A stretch of 64,000 bases of DNA. Source: Piscinibacter caeni. GTDB taxonomy: Bacteria > Pseudomonadota > Gammaproteobacteria > Burkholderiales > Burkholderiaceae_C. Each line of letters begins with the position of its first letter. Positions within the stretch are counted from its first letter, which is position 1. Position numbers and translations under genes: made by a program. The notes under the pieces are model-generated. The model did no database searches. It was given only the letters and a program-made list of their open reading frames with translations, and was not told the origin of the DNA. Of this stretch, positions 24,216 to 33,886 are shown in pieces. The stretch is taken from positions 17,411-81,410 of the forward strand of contig KZ836102.1 of the NCBI GenBank assembly GCA_003265685.1. Reading direction: 5' to 3'.

Positions 24216-27200
24216 CTACTTCCTCTTGAACAGCGCCGGCACCTTCCTGCCAGGCCTGGAGGCGGGGGGAGGATTGCTTCCGCCGCCGCCAGAATGTGCC
24301 TGGCCCGGAGTGCCAGGTGCCTGCGGCGCGCCGCCAGAGCCGCCAGCGCCGCCAGCGCCACCAGGCCCGCCGGCACCGCCAGCGCCACCCCCTCCACGGC
24401 GACCGCCGGCGCCGAGGCCGGAGAGTGCGTTGACGGCGGTCACCGCAGCCACGGTCGTGGCGATCGTCTGGCCAGATTCGGAGCTCAAGACCTGCTTCAT
24501 GGGGTCGGTGATGTTGAGCTTCTGAATGTCCGGCGTCTGCGGGCCCGCGGCGGCCGGTCCGTCCTTGTTCACCAGCTGCGCCATGCCGGCCGGATCGGTC
24601 CGATGCTGCACGTGCCGGTCCCGCAGTTCCTGCATCGAGGGCGCCGCGGGCGCGGCGGGTACAGCAGGCGCGGCGTGCTTCGGCGCCGCGTGGGCCGTCA
24701 CGGGGCGCACGGCGGGCGACCCAGCGCCTGCGGCAACGGGCGCGGTGTGCCTGGGCGCAGCTGGCTGCGGGGCCGGCTGAGCGGGCATCACGGGGGCCTG
24801 GGTATAGGCCGTGCCGCCGATGGCGGACGTGGCCGCGACAGGCTGCGGGACGATAGTGCCTGCAGCAGGCACCTCGCGCTGAGCCTGGGAGATCCGATCC
24901 CCGATGTTCGGCGCCGGCAGCCCGGCGTTGCTGTCGGCGTTCAGCCCAGACGGATCGCGACCCGACACCAGATTGAAGCTCTTGTCGACCGCAGACAGAG
25001 CCATGGCGCCGGCGGCGAGGTTGCGCTCGTCTTCCGTCATGCCGCCCTTGATCTGGTTGTCGATGAGCATGCGAGCCCTCGCGACATCTCCAGCGATCGC
25101 GCCGTCCATCTGCGCCATGCGCTGGCGCAGGTCGGCAGCCATTGCCGGGTTGGCACGCAGCAGCGCCGCGAAGTCGGCCGCAGAGCCGCTCCACGCGACG
25201 CCAGCGTCGAGTGCCTGCTGCGCGTTGCGCTGGTAGGTCTGATCGCTCGACTGAATCCGCTGCTCGGCAGCCTTGAAGGTCTCGCTGATCATTGCGGCAG
25301 TCGAGCGCTGACTCTGATCGGACCGTTGCGTGCCACGCGTCTTGGAGTTTGTGACGTCGTGCCCGACGTAGTCGCCGCGGGTCCAGTTCGTCATGTCCGA
25401 GGCCATCTGCTGCTGCTGCTCGGCCGTCGTTCCGGAAAGCTCCTTGGCAGCCGAAATCGCGGCGGACATGTTCGCCTTCGCGCCTGCCTGCGTGTTGTCG
25501 AAGATGGCGGACGTCATGGTCGCGATCGTTCCGCCCTTCTCCAGTGCGGAGCTGATGCCGCGGATCGCCTTGGTCGCGCCGGCGATCATTGCGCCACGGC
25601 CTGCAATGGCCGCACCGCGAACCGCGAGGCCAGCAGCAGCGCCGCCGACACCAGTCGTCGCCGTTCCGACCACAGTCGCACCGATCATGCCCGCCGTCAT
25701 GGCCGTGTCGATCAGGGTGCCAACCGCATCCTCATCGCCGCGCGCCAAGCGCGACATGAACGAGGCATCCTTGGTTGCCAGATCCTTGGCCGCGCCCGAA
25801 AGGAGCGCTTCGGCGCCGGCGGCGTCCTTCACCTTGCTGCCGCCCGCGGCCAGGGCCTTCAACATGCCAGGAACGATGGCCGCCTTGATGCTTGCGCCGA
25901 TCTCCATGCCGGCCTGCGAGCTGACCGCCGCCTTGGCCAATGCCTGCTGGGCCGCAGTGCTGCTTGCGGCATTGCCGAACGAGATCGTGTGGCCATCGGT
26001 CGTGCGGAAACCAACGCTGTCGCCTTCGGTCCTGACAGCGCCGACGCTGTTGAGCGTCGAGAGCATCCTGGTTTCCGCAGCGTTCAGACCCTTGCTCAGG
26101 TCGGCGCCGATCGACTTCTGATCCGCCTCGCGGGTTGCGTTGGCGCTGGCCATCGCGCTCGAGTTGGCGGCACGGTGCGTCATCATCAGCGGCGGCGTAC
26201 CGGTCTGCGTGACAACGCCGGTGTTCGCGTTCTGCTCAGCCATGCTGGTGCGCTGCGCCAGAGGCGAGTTCTTCATGAGGTCCGGCGTGGCCAGCTTCTC
26301 GTCGACGCGATCCTTGCCGCCCATGTTGTTCGCGAGCTGCGAGATCGCCATGCCGGAGATACCGAGGATGGTTGCGGTCACCAAGGGGGTCGCGGCCAGC
26401 ATGTCGGACGCGATCGCCAGGTTCGTGCTGATCACATCGTAGTAGACGGACTTGAGGTTGCCCGGGGTCACCGCGCGCGCGGTGATCTGCGCGACCTTTC
26501 CGGCGACGTTGTTCTGGATGTACATCTGGATCACGGCTGCGACGGGGAGCCACGACGCAGTCCAGACACCGAAGCCGAGGAACTTGACGTACATGCCGAT
26601 GGCGCCGGCACCACGGAGGAGACCGAAGATGATGACGATGGGAGCCAAGCTGTAGAACATCAGCTGCATGAAGACCATCGCGGGCATCATCGTCTTGGCG
26701 AAGAGGCTCGCCGACGCTGCGGAGTCGGTTTTCCACTGCTCCGCGGCCTGCGTCATCATGACGTCGCACGACGAGAACGCGTCCTGCGAGGCTGACTTGT
26801 CGATGCAGTTGAACGTGCTGGTCATCGTGTTGTAGAAGAGCACGTTCAGCATGAACTGGTCAGCGTTCTGGCGCGCGGAGCCGGTCATCGAGTTCAGGAT
26901 CAAGCGGTTGACCGAATCGGTGATCATGGCCCCGTCGATTGGGCCGGCGTTCGGATTCTTCGACTTGACGTTGGTGTTGACCAGCGCTTCGAGCTTCGTG
27001 GCGCCTCCGAGATTGGAATCGGCGGTGTGCAGCAGATCGTTCGATCGTGCCGCGAGAGACGCCTTCGCCTGAACGCACGAGGTCGACGTGCCCGAGGGTG
27101 CTGCCGCTGTGAAGGCGGTGGTGAGCCCGTTGTCCCGGGCATTGGTGAAGATGTAGTCGAGCGCATCCGGAGCCGCTGCCAGCGACTCGGGGTTGACCGT

Positions 27201-27734
27201 GCCGCCGGGGACGCAGTCCACGATGAATTGCTTCGTGGAAGCCGCGAGCAGAGGGTCGACGCTCTCCATGCCTTGACGCAGCGAGTTCAGGATCTGGAGG
27301 GGCATCACATAGCCGGTCTCGCCGAGCGCCATGAAGCTGCCGTCCACGCCCTGGAACGCAGTGTTCGAGAAGTCGAAGATCTTGTAGGCCGCGGTGCTGA
27401 TCGCCGAGGCCGGCATGCTGAGCAGCGCTGGGACGTTGTCCACGACGCTTGTGTTTCCGGTGTAGACATCGGTGATCTCGACCTTCGTCTTGATGTTGAT
27501 CGATGAGACGAAGACCCAGAACACCAGGAGACCAACGATGGGGCTGCCGCCTTGGATCAGCTGCTGTCCAGCCTCCTTGTTGACCAGGAAGATCAGGAAA
27601 GCCGTCAGGCCAACCAAGGCGCCGAGGAGAGCCGCGCCGCCGAGGAAGTCGGTGCTTCCCAGGACCATCGCCACGCTGTTGAGGGCGGCGACAAACGAGC
27701 CGACTTCGCCGAGAACGTAGATGCTGAAGTTCAT
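24216..27734 (-). CDS. traG: TraG, mating-pair stabilisation and pilus assembly membrane protein
   Basis: A 1172-residue inner-membrane protein. N-terminal spans lie near residues 30-80, and a second cluster of hydrophobic segments near 355-470 (A-P-I-V-I-I-F-G-L-L, W-L-P-V-A-A-V-I-Q-M-Y) matches the F TraG membrane domain. A long Ala/Gln-rich periplasmic part follows, then a very glycine-rich, basic end (G-G-G-G-A-G-G-A-G-G-P-G-G, final F-K-R-K), longer than usual. TraG links pilus assembly (N-terminal part) to mating stability and entry exclusion (C-terminal part). It is last in the trbI-traG operon. ATG at 27734. Confidence 0.9.
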   Translation of the reverse strand: MNFSIYVLGEVGSFVAALNSVAMVLGSTDFLGGAALLGALVGLTAFLIFLVNKEAGQQLIQGGSPIVGLLVFWVFVSSINIKTKVEITDVYTGNTSVVDNVPALLSMPASAISTAAYKIFDFSNTAFQGVDGSFMALGETGYVMPLQILNSLRQGMESVDPLLAASTKQFIVDCVPGGTVNPESLAAAPDALDYIFTNARDNGLTTAFTAAAPSGTSTSCVQAKASLAARSNDLLHTADSNLGGATKLEALVNTNVKSKNPNAGPIDGAMITDSVNRLILNSMTGSARQNADQFMLNVLFYNTMTSTFNCIDKSASQDAFSSCDVMMTQAAEQWKTDSAASASLFAKTMMPAMVFMQLMFYSLAPIVIIFGLLRGAGAIGMYVKFLGFGVWTASWLPVAAVIQMYIQNNVAGKVAQITARAVTPGNLKSVYYDVISTNLAIASDMLAATPLVTATILGISGMAISQLANNMGGKDRVDEKLATPDLMKNSPLAQRTSMAEQNANTGVVTQTGTPPLMMTHRAANSSAMASANATREADQKSIGADLSKGLNAAETRMLSTLNSVGAVRTEGDSVGFRTTDGHTISFGNAASSTAAQQALAKAAVSSQAGMEIGASIKAAIVPGMLKALAAGGSKVKDAAGAEALLSGAAKDLATKDASFMSRLARGDEDAVGTLIDTAMTAGMIGATVVGTATTGVGGAAAGLAVRGAAIAGRGAMIAGATKAIRGISSALEKGGTIATMTSAIFDNTQAGAKANMSAAISAAKELSGTTAEQQQQMASDMTNWTRGDYVGHDVTNSKTRGTQRSDQSQRSTAAMISETFKAAEQRIQSSDQTYQRNAQQALDAGVAWSGSAADFAALLRANPAMAADLRQRMAQMDGAIAGDVARARMLIDNQIKGGMTEDERNLAAGAMALSAVDKSFNLVSGRDPSGLNADSNAGLPAPNIGDRISQAQREVPAAGTIVPQPVAATSAIGGTAYTQAPVMPAQPAPQPAAPRHTAPVAAGAGSPAVRPVTAHAAPKHAAPAVPAAPAAPSMQELRDRHVQHRTDPAGMAQLVNKDGPAAAGPQTPDIQKLNITDPMKQVLSSESGQTIATTVAAVTAVNALSGLGAGGRRGGGGAGGAGGPGGAGGAGGSGGAPQAPGTPGQAHSGGGGSNPPPASRPGRKVPALFKRK

Positions 27735-27750
27735 TCGAGTGCTGCCCTGA

Positions 27751-29196
27751 TCACTTGATGCGCGCGAATACGGCCGGGTTGTCGGAGACGACCGCAGCCA
27801 CATAGGCGCGTACCGCCATCGTCTGCTCAGTCAGCTTGGTGTTCTCTTGGCGCAGTTCGGAGAGCTCGGCCAGGCGCTGCTTCTCGGCTTCGACGATCTC
27901 GGGAGGCTTGGGGAACTTGCCCTCGGTGAAGCTCATGCGGATCGCGCGCACCGCAGCCTCGCCGTACTTCACAGCGATCTCGTTGGCGATCTGGTCGACC
28001 AGACGCGTCGCGACGTGTTGGGATGCACCGGGTACCGCTTGCACCTTGCGGACCAGCGCCAAGGTCGGCGTCTGGACCGAGTTGAGGAAATCCTTCTGGG
28101 CTTGTGTGAAGCCGCAGCTGGTCGTGGAGCAGGACTCGAGCTTGCCGATGATGGAGCCTGCGGTCGGAACACCGCTGGCCAGGCCGTCCGCGTAGCCGAA
28201 GAGCATCTTGTTGACGTAGCCCTTCATGCCGTCGAACGTCACAGCCGTCTCGGTCAGCTGCGTGCACTGGTGCTTCGCGTAGCCGTCCGAACAGGTCCAG
28301 ATCTTGAACGGCTTGCCGGAACTGGATCCGTCACGAAGATCGAACAAAGTGAGCAAGTACGGCTTGACGGTGCCGGTGTCCTTCTGCGTCACTCCACCAG
28401 TCGTTGTCGTGTCGGCCTTGGTGGTGCTCATGATCACCGTGCCCATCAGGCTCATGATGATCTCGTTCGTCCGATTCGCGTTTGAGTCGGTCGACGTCGT
28501 CGGGTCACCCAGCAGCACACCGGAATTGCTCGATACGAGCGCCTTCCAGACAGGGTTGCCGCATTCCGCGCAATAGCCGCCAGCGTCTGCCGTGCGCGTC
28601 GCGCTGTTGGGGGTCGTGAAGAAGCTGGTCATGCCGCTCCACAGGTCGTCGAAGCCGCCCTTGGCCGCTTCCGCGGCCGCGGTCGCGCCGTCAACCATGT
28701 CCTTGCGCGCGGACGGGTCGCTGAAGCTCTTGACCACCTGGTTGGCGATCGCGCAGGTGTTGCGCATGTTCTCGTTCAGCGCCTGCATCTTGGCCTGGAA
28801 CTCCTGCATCTGCTTGCCGAGCGCCGGGTTGATGTAGTCGATCGCCGCCTTGAAGGCCAGGCCGACCGAGTTCGCTGCGATCTGCCGGAACAGCGCCACC
28901 AGCTGGTCCGCGTTGATGAACGAGAACGAGCCGCCGAACATGTCGATGCCGCCGCAGCCGGCCGCCAGGCGCGGCGGATCGAACGCGACCAGATTGATGT
29001 TGCGCACCGGGGTGCGCATTGCGACGCTGCCGCCGACGAAGCCGCCTCGCGACTGCGAGGAGAAGGCTTGTGGCGCGGTCGAGTTCGACATGAACATGCC
29101 GTCGAGTGCGTCTTGGAGGCCGGCATGCGCAGGGCTGGCAAAAAGCGAAGCCGCCAGGGCGGTCGCGGCGGCAAGGATGCGGAGGTTGATCTTCAT
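27751..29196 (-). CDS. traH: TraH, pilus assembly protein
   Basis: A 481-residue periplasmic protein. The signal peptide ends near S-P-A-H-A (residue 25). The TraH core is recognisable in G-G-I-D-M-F-G-G-S-F-S-F-I-N-A and in the long helix L-G-K-Q-M-Q-E-F-Q-A-K-M-Q-A-L-N. A later C-x-x-C (A-E-C-G-N region) and the C-terminal coiled coil (E-A-E-K-Q-R-L-A-E-L-S-E-L-R-Q-E-N) fit the family. TraH works with TraF, TraW, TraU and TrbC in the F-pilus assembly complex at the outer membrane. The start at 29196 is followed by TraG 17 bases after the stop. Confidence 0.92.
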   Translation of the reverse strand: MKINLRILAAATALAASLFASPAHAGLQDALDGMFMSNSTAPQAFSSQSRGGFVGGSVAMRTPVRNINLVAFDPPRLAAGCGGIDMFGGSFSFINADQLVALFRQIAANSVGLAFKAAIDYINPALGKQMQEFQAKMQALNENMRNTCAIANQVVKSFSDPSARKDMVDGATAAAEAAKGGFDDLWSGMTSFFTTPNSATRTADAGGYCAECGNPVWKALVSSNSGVLLGDPTTSTDSNANRTNEIIMSLMGTVIMSTTKADTTTTGGVTQKDTGTVKPYLLTLFDLRDGSSSGKPFKIWTCSDGYAKHQCTQLTETAVTFDGMKGYVNKMLFGYADGLASGVPTAGSIIGKLESCSTTSCGFTQAQKDFLNSVQTPTLALVRKVQAVPGASQHVATRLVDQIANEIAVKYGEAAVRAIRMSFTEGKFPKPPEIVEAEKQRLAELSELRQENTKLTEQTMAVRAYVAAVVSDNPAVFARIK

Positions 29197-29219
29197 TCAG
29201 GTGTCCCTTGTTCGGTAGT

Positions 29220-30173
29220 TCAGTAGCGGCCCTGCAGCTTGTCCTTGAGGTACTGCACCCAGTCTTTGGGGTTGGATCCGGCACCCTGCTGCGTGTCCTC
29301 TGCTGAAAGGACGCCGCGGTCATACGTGCGGACCTTGGAGGCGACGTCTTTGGGGAGCAGGTTCTGCGACTCAGCCGCGAGCACAAGGCGATCGGCGAGC
29401 TGGCTTTCGGACATCATTCCCTGCGAGACCACGTAGTAGTTGTTCGGCGGAACGACCAGGACGGTGGTGGGTGTCAGCTTCAGGTTGAGCAGCTTGGCGT
29501 GGCCGTTGTCCTTCTCGAAGGTCTTCAGCTCCGGCACGCCGACGCCGTCCAGGGAGATGAACTTGGTGTAGAAGCCGTGCTTGCGCGCGAGCTCCTGCAC
29601 CGAGAAGATCTGCGGCCGGCAGAACTCGCACTTCGAGTCGAAGAACACCCAGAGACCTCCAACGGTCGTCAGGTGCTTGAGCGCATCGGTCTTCGCGGAC
29701 TCCACACCTTTCAGGAAGGAGGGCTTCGCGTAGGTCGACAGCGGGACGCGGTTGTTCTCGTCGAGGAATGGGTCGCTGGCCACCACGCTGCGCGCCTTCT
29801 CGGCGTAGGTCTGCGACTTGTCCATCGCAACGCGCTGCGCGTATAGGTAGGCCTCGACGTTTTCCTTGGTGGGGTTGTCGATGGCAGCCTCGAGCAGCTT
29901 CGGCATGTTTTGCTGCAGCCACTTGGCCGAGAACGGCTCCTGGCTGGCGTCCGCCGGCTGCGCGCTCCTGGCAGCCGCCGGAGCGGAGGCCTTTGGCGCC
30001 GGAGGTTTCGGGGCGTCCTTCGGGTCCTTGTACCAAAACCACCCCTCCGCCTTGCGCTCGATGAAGCGGCCGGGCGCGTCATCGCCGCCGGCGGCATCCT
30101 GGGCACGCAGCGCGGGCGCGGCGACGACAAGAGTCAGCGCTGCCCAGACGAAACGAAGCGTGAAGCGAGTCAT
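29220..30173 (-). CDS. traF: TraF, periplasmic thioredoxin-like pilus assembly protein
   Basis: A 317-residue periplasmic protein with a signal peptide (cleavage near L-R-A, residue 24), a W-F-W-Y-K-D motif typical of TraF near 45, and a C-terminal thioredoxin-like domain. Here the redox centre C182-E-F-C185 is intact (W-V-F-F-D-S-K-C-E-F-C), whereas F plasmid TraF has lost it, so this one may act on disulfides of TraH, TraU and TraN. It is in the trbI operon, immediately before traH. Confidence 0.9.
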   Translation of the reverse strand: MTRFTLRFVWAALTLVVAAPALRAQDAAGGDDAPGRFIERKAEGWFWYKDPKDAPKPPAPKASAPAAARSAQPADASQEPFSAKWLQQNMPKLLEAAIDNPTKENVEAYLYAQRVAMDKSQTYAEKARSVVASDPFLDENNRVPLSTYAKPSFLKGVESAKTDALKHLTTVGGLWVFFDSKCEFCRPQIFSVQELARKHGFYTKFISLDGVGVPELKTFEKDNGHAKLLNLKLTPTTVLVVPPNNYYVVSQGMMSESQLADRLVLAAESQNLLPKDVASKVRTYDRGVLSAEDTQQGAGSNPKDWVQYLKDKLQGRY

Positions 30174-30183
30174 GCCAGCAACC

Positions 30184-30744
30184 TCAGAACAACGGGCTCA
30201 GGCTGCCGATGACGGAGCGCTGATCCAGGAAGCCCCAGTAGCGGCTATCGAAGCTGCGGGGTTCGGTGCCGACAACAAAGATTTTCCCTTCCGGAACGAT
30301 CTCGTCGCGATCGAAGGCCCCGGGCGCGCGACCCAGCTTGGCGTTGTGGATCAGCTTGCCCACGGGCGCGCCGTTGACCCAAGCGAAGTCGTCCTTCACG
30401 ACGACGTGATCGCCAGGCACACCGGCGACCATCTTGCCGATCATCTTGCCGGCGTAGTTGGGACCCATGACGCCCTCGAAGTCGCGGTACGCCACAAAGC
30501 CGCCACGCGCGATTTGGGGGCGCTCGAAATGGAGCACGTAGACGCGCCACGGCATGCAGCGGACCTCCTCGAGATCCAGGCCGATCTTGTAGGTGTGCGA
30601 GATGGTGTTCGCCGCCACCGTCACGACTAGCCAAGCGACCGCCGTCCAGATGAGGGACAGACGAAGGAACCGCATGCGGGCCCGGTCTTCCGCGATCGCG
30701 GCGAACCAGTCCCGGGTGCGATGGAAAGTTGCGACGGCGTTCAC
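30184..30744 (-). CDS. S26-family conjugative signal peptidase (TrhF/TraF-peptidase-like)
   Basis: A 186-residue inner-membrane peptidase with one N-terminal span (residues 28-46). The position of the catalytic serine (S-x-P-x-x-x-Y) is taken by C63 in C-M-P-W-R-V-Y; the partner lysine is in G-K104-M-V-A-G-V-P-G-D, and a later E-G-K-I-F-V-V-G box is present. Members process pilin or other Tra precursors, and RP4 TraF also cyclises the pilin. GTG at 30744 overlaps the trbI stop. Whether the cysteine is normal for this subfamily could not be checked. Confidence 0.8.
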   Translation of the reverse strand: MNAVATFHRTRDWFAAIAEDRARMRFLRLSLIWTAVAWLVVTVAANTISHTYKIGLDLEEVRCMPWRVYVLHFERPQIARGGFVAYRDFEGVMGPNYAGKMIGKMVAGVPGDHVVVKDDFAWVNGAPVGKLIHNAKLGRAPGAFDRDEIVPEGKIFVVGTEPRSFDSRYWGFLDQRSVIGSLSPLF

Positions 30745-31139
30745 TTGAGGTCCACCCCAAGCGCAGCAGCGATCTCGCGCGTGGCATCGACGCCGGCCGG
30801 CCGGTTCAGCGCGACGGAGGCGTTCAGGACCACCACGCCAGCATCGGAGTAGCGGATCAGCTCTGCGTTGAGCGCACGAATGAACTGCTGGCCTGCCGCC
30901 GCGGCCTGTTCCTGCGTGATTCCAGGCTTGCTCAACGTCTGGTCGATCTGAGCTTTCGCGATCTTCTCCGTGTCGACGATCACCACGGGCGACGAAGCGC
31001 GCGACGACGTGGCAAGGCGCCAGGAGGCGTAGCCGCTGATCGCCGAGCAGGCGATCGCGACGATCATGACGTTGATGAGCGAAACGCCGGAGCGCGGCTC
31101 GGCGGCGGGTGCGTTCTGGGCTGGATCGGGGGCGTTCAT
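30741..31139 (-). CDS. trbI: TrbI, F-type pilus assembly accessory protein
   Basis: A 132-residue inner-membrane protein with one span (residues 19-39) and a periplasmic helix-rich domain. The pattern I-D-Q-T-L-S..Q-A-A-A-A-G-Q-Q-F-I-R-A-L-N-A-E, then G-V-V-V-L-N-A-S-V-A..D-A-T-R-E-I, matches F TrbI, which influences pilus outgrowth and retraction. It is first in the operon trbI, S26 peptidase, traF, traH, traG, with its own promoter. ATG at 31139. Confidence 0.8.
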   Translation of the reverse strand: MNAPDPAQNAPAAEPRSGVSLINVMIVAIACSAISGYASWRLATSSRASSPVVIVDTEKIAKAQIDQTLSKPGITQEQAAAAGQQFIRALNAELIRYSDAGVVVLNASVALNRPAGVDATREIAAALGVDLK

Positions 31140-31178
31140 GGGTGACCTGTTCGAGCGATGATGGGTGTATCTCGCGGA

Positions 31179-31208
31179 ATCATAACACGACCACATACGC
31201 CGTGTGAA
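31179..31208 (-). promoter_or_regulatory. promoter of trbI operon with operator
   Basis: On the minus strand, TTCACA (31208-31203) and TTATGA (31185-31180) are separated by 17 bp. GTCGTGTTATG spans the spacer and -10 box. It lies after the traC terminator. Confidence 0.65.
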
Positions 31209-31236
31209 TCTCTGGCGATACAAGAATGCGCAACTC

Positions 31237-31267
31237 AAGCAAAACGGGCCGCGCAAGGCGGCCCGTT
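31237..31267 (-). terminator. intrinsic terminator
   Basis: The minus-strand stem ACGGGCCGCC/GCGGCCCGT is followed by TTTGCTT. It ends traC. Confidence 0.75.
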
Positions 31268-31292
31268 CGGCTGAGGTGGAGAGGCGATAGGC

Positions 31293-33722
31293 TTAGGCGG
31301 CCTCCAGCTCTCTGCCGGCCCGATCGTTCTCGCTGGCGATGTACGCATCCACGGCCTCGACGACATCCTCCCCGCGATCGATTGCGCCGAGGATCTGATC
31401 ACGCTCGGCGCCGCTGGTCGAGAACATGACCTGGGTGAACCGGTCGACCACGAGGCGCAGGATCCCCCAGCTGTTGTCGCCGCGCTTGACCATGACCTCC
31501 GAGTAGGCACCCCTCACGGTGTGCACGGTCTTCAGCATGTACGCGCCGTACGGCTCGATCTTGAACTGGCCACCATCGATCGCCGCGTCGACGGCCTCGC
31601 CGTTCTGCTTCAGGATGAACTGCCAGGCCGAGTTCGCCACGATCGCGCGCGAGTTGGGTGAGTTGTACAGGTCGGCCAGCGACTGGGTCACGACCAGAAC
31701 AGCGCCGTCGTGCTTCCGTGCCTTGCGATAGGCCGCTTCCATAGCCTTGGCCATAAGCGGGTCGTCCAGCAGTTCCCAGGCCTCGTCGATGATCAGGATC
31801 TTCTTGCGGCCGTGCGTGCGGTAGATCTCGTGGTTGATGCGCGAGATGAGCTGCAGCAGCACCACTTGCTGGAGCGCCTTGCGGCCCTTGAGGTCCTGGA
31901 GCTCCAGCACGACGAACGCGTTGTCGAGGTCGAGATTGTTGTCGCCATCGAACCAGCGCGTGTAGGCGCCGCCTGCGAACGGATAGAGCTGCTTCGCCAG
32001 GCGGTGCGCCTCGCTGTCCGTTTGCGCCATCAGGAACTCGACGATCGCGATGACGTTGGCCTTGTTGCCGAACTTCGTGTAGACGCTGGTGATCGCCTGC
32101 TCGAGGATGGCCATCTGGTAGTCGGACAGCGACTCCTCGGGCGCTGCCATCTTGGCGATGGTCGCCTTGAGGATGTCCATCTCCTCGTCCAGGTTGCCGT
32201 CGATGTTCGTGAACGGGTTGAGGCAGATCCTGCTCTCGGCGTGGAATTCGACGAACTCGCCACCCACCGAGCGGCACAGCTTCTTGTAGCTGTGGCCGAC
32301 GTCGATCGCCCACACCTTGGCGCCCTCCGCCAGGTAGTCCGAGACCAGCTTCTGTGTGAAGAACGACTTGCCGGCGCCGGACTCGGCGAACACGACCCCG
32401 TTGTAGTTGGTCGACGAATCGTAGAGGTCGAACAGGGCCGGCTGTCCGCGTCGCGTAACCATCAGAACCGAGCGGCCCACGCCGCTGCCGCGCCACTCGC
32501 CGATGATCGGCAGGAAGCAGACGGCCTGCGACACGGCCATGGTGTGGAAACGGAAGGTCTTCTCGATCGCCGGCGCACTGACGTTCAGCGGCAGCAGGTT
32601 GTCCCACATCGTCTCGAGGATGCGGCTGTCCTCGCGGAACTCGAAGGCGAGCGACGAGTAGTAGGCCTGCAGGCCGGCGATCGACTTGTTGAGACGGCTC
32701 CTGTCTCGTGAGATCAGGAAGATCGAGAAGTTGACGTCGCAGAGGACCGCGCCACGTCCCTCCATCTCGTGCACCAGGGTGTCGATGCCTGCCTTCTTGT
32801 AGCCGAGCACCGGGATCATGTGTGCCGTCGGGCCGAAGACCTGGTGATTGATCATGGCCGAGCGGCCGCGCACCCAGTCGGCCTTCTTGACCTGGTCGGG
32901 GTAGTGCAGCGTCAGCGTGATCCAGTAGGGCTCCGTGATCTGGTTCGACAGCCCCTGCGGCTCTCCGACGATGAAGTTCATGAGCCCGAGCGTTGCGCGC
33001 TTCGGGAAGTGCTTCACGCTCAGCAGCTTGGCGAAGTGCTTGCCGTCGTGGAAGCTGATCGTCGACTTGTCGTCGTAGCTGACCGAATCGCCGGGGAAGA
33101 AGATCTGCTCGCGGATCGGCTTGTGCGCGTCGTAGCGGTCGTCGATGGGGTCGTGAGGGTGCGTCATCAGGCGCATGAGCGCGACGTAGCGCGGCGCGTC
33201 CAGGGCCTCCATGTGCAGGCCGGAGGCCTTGAGCGCTTCCTGCAGGCGGTCGGCATACTCCTTGGCCGAAGAGATGTCGGCCTCGGTCGGTCGATTGTTG
33301 TGGAGCGGCGTCTTGATCGTGATCACCAGGCGCTGCCGGTGCAGGTAGATGCCCGAGCGCGATACCAGCGGCTTCTCGCGCCCCGAGGAGATGAGGTCGC
33401 GGTGGCGAGCAGCGAGAGCGCCGAGGACGCCGTCTTGCGCCTTCGCGCCGACGTAGGCGTCGAGATACTCGTCGACGTCGGGCGTCGACAGCAGGCCGAT
33501 CTGTACGAAGGTACCGGCCGGGAAAGGCATTCCGAAGGCGGAGCTGAACTTGTCCACGGTCGACTGGTCTGCGCCGGTCAGCGGGTCACCAACGAAGCAG
33601 GCGCCGAGATAGCTGACCTCGCCGTCGGTCATGTGAAACAACCGCGTGGCTGGGTCATGCGCCATCACAGTGAGATTGGCGAATGGGACGTTGTCCCGCT
33701 CTTGCCTCAGGAATCCAAACAT
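31293..33722 (-). CDS. traC: TraC, VirB4-like T4SS ATPase
   Basis: An 809-residue cytoplasmic ATPase that powers F-pilus assembly at the inner membrane. Walker A A-E-S-G-A-G-K-S-F-F is near residue 446 and Walker B K-I-L-I-I-D-E-A-W-E-L-L near 641, with L-V-V-T-Q-S as the sensor strand. The length matches F TraC (about 800). ATG at 33722 has AAGGAAA 8 bases upstream; a TTG at 33776 is in frame but less likely. It is separated from the pilin gene by a hairpin terminator, so its level is probably lower than the pilin level. Confidence 0.95.
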   Translation of the reverse strand: MFGFLRQERDNVPFANLTVMAHDPATRLFHMTDGEVSYLGACFVGDPLTGADQSTVDKFSSAFGMPFPAGTFVQIGLLSTPDVDEYLDAYVGAKAQDGVLGALAARHRDLISSGREKPLVSRSGIYLHRQRLVITIKTPLHNNRPTEADISSAKEYADRLQEALKASGLHMEALDAPRYVALMRLMTHPHDPIDDRYDAHKPIREQIFFPGDSVSYDDKSTISFHDGKHFAKLLSVKHFPKRATLGLMNFIVGEPQGLSNQITEPYWITLTLHYPDQVKKADWVRGRSAMINHQVFGPTAHMIPVLGYKKAGIDTLVHEMEGRGAVLCDVNFSIFLISRDRSRLNKSIAGLQAYYSSLAFEFREDSRILETMWDNLLPLNVSAPAIEKTFRFHTMAVSQAVCFLPIIGEWRGSGVGRSVLMVTRRGQPALFDLYDSSTNYNGVVFAESGAGKSFFTQKLVSDYLAEGAKVWAIDVGHSYKKLCRSVGGEFVEFHAESRICLNPFTNIDGNLDEEMDILKATIAKMAAPEESLSDYQMAILEQAITSVYTKFGNKANVIAIVEFLMAQTDSEAHRLAKQLYPFAGGAYTRWFDGDNNLDLDNAFVVLELQDLKGRKALQQVVLLQLISRINHEIYRTHGRKKILIIDEAWELLDDPLMAKAMEAAYRKARKHDGAVLVVTQSLADLYNSPNSRAIVANSAWQFILKQNGEAVDAAIDGGQFKIEPYGAYMLKTVHTVRGAYSEVMVKRGDNSWGILRLVVDRFTQVMFSTSGAERDQILGAIDRGEDVVEAVDAYIASENDRAGRELEAA

Positions 33723-33794
33723 CTTGATCTTTTCCTTGCGACTAGGAGCCTGAGGCCCCTTGGAATCTGCGGACAACCATGGGTGTCTACGCGG

Positions 33795-33840
33795 AAAGAA
33801 CCTGCCGCCGGTGATGCCACGAGCGGCAGGTTGCCCTTTC
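33795..33840 (-). terminator. hairpin terminator/attenuator between traA and traC
   Basis: The minus-strand stem AACCTGCCG/CGGCAGGTT is followed by CTTTCC. It has a weak U tract, so partial read-through into traC is expected. It sits 47 bases after the pilin stop. Confidence 0.6.
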
Positions 33841-33886
33841 CGACTTGAAGTCCTCGATGACCGTCATGCAGACAGTCACGGGATGC

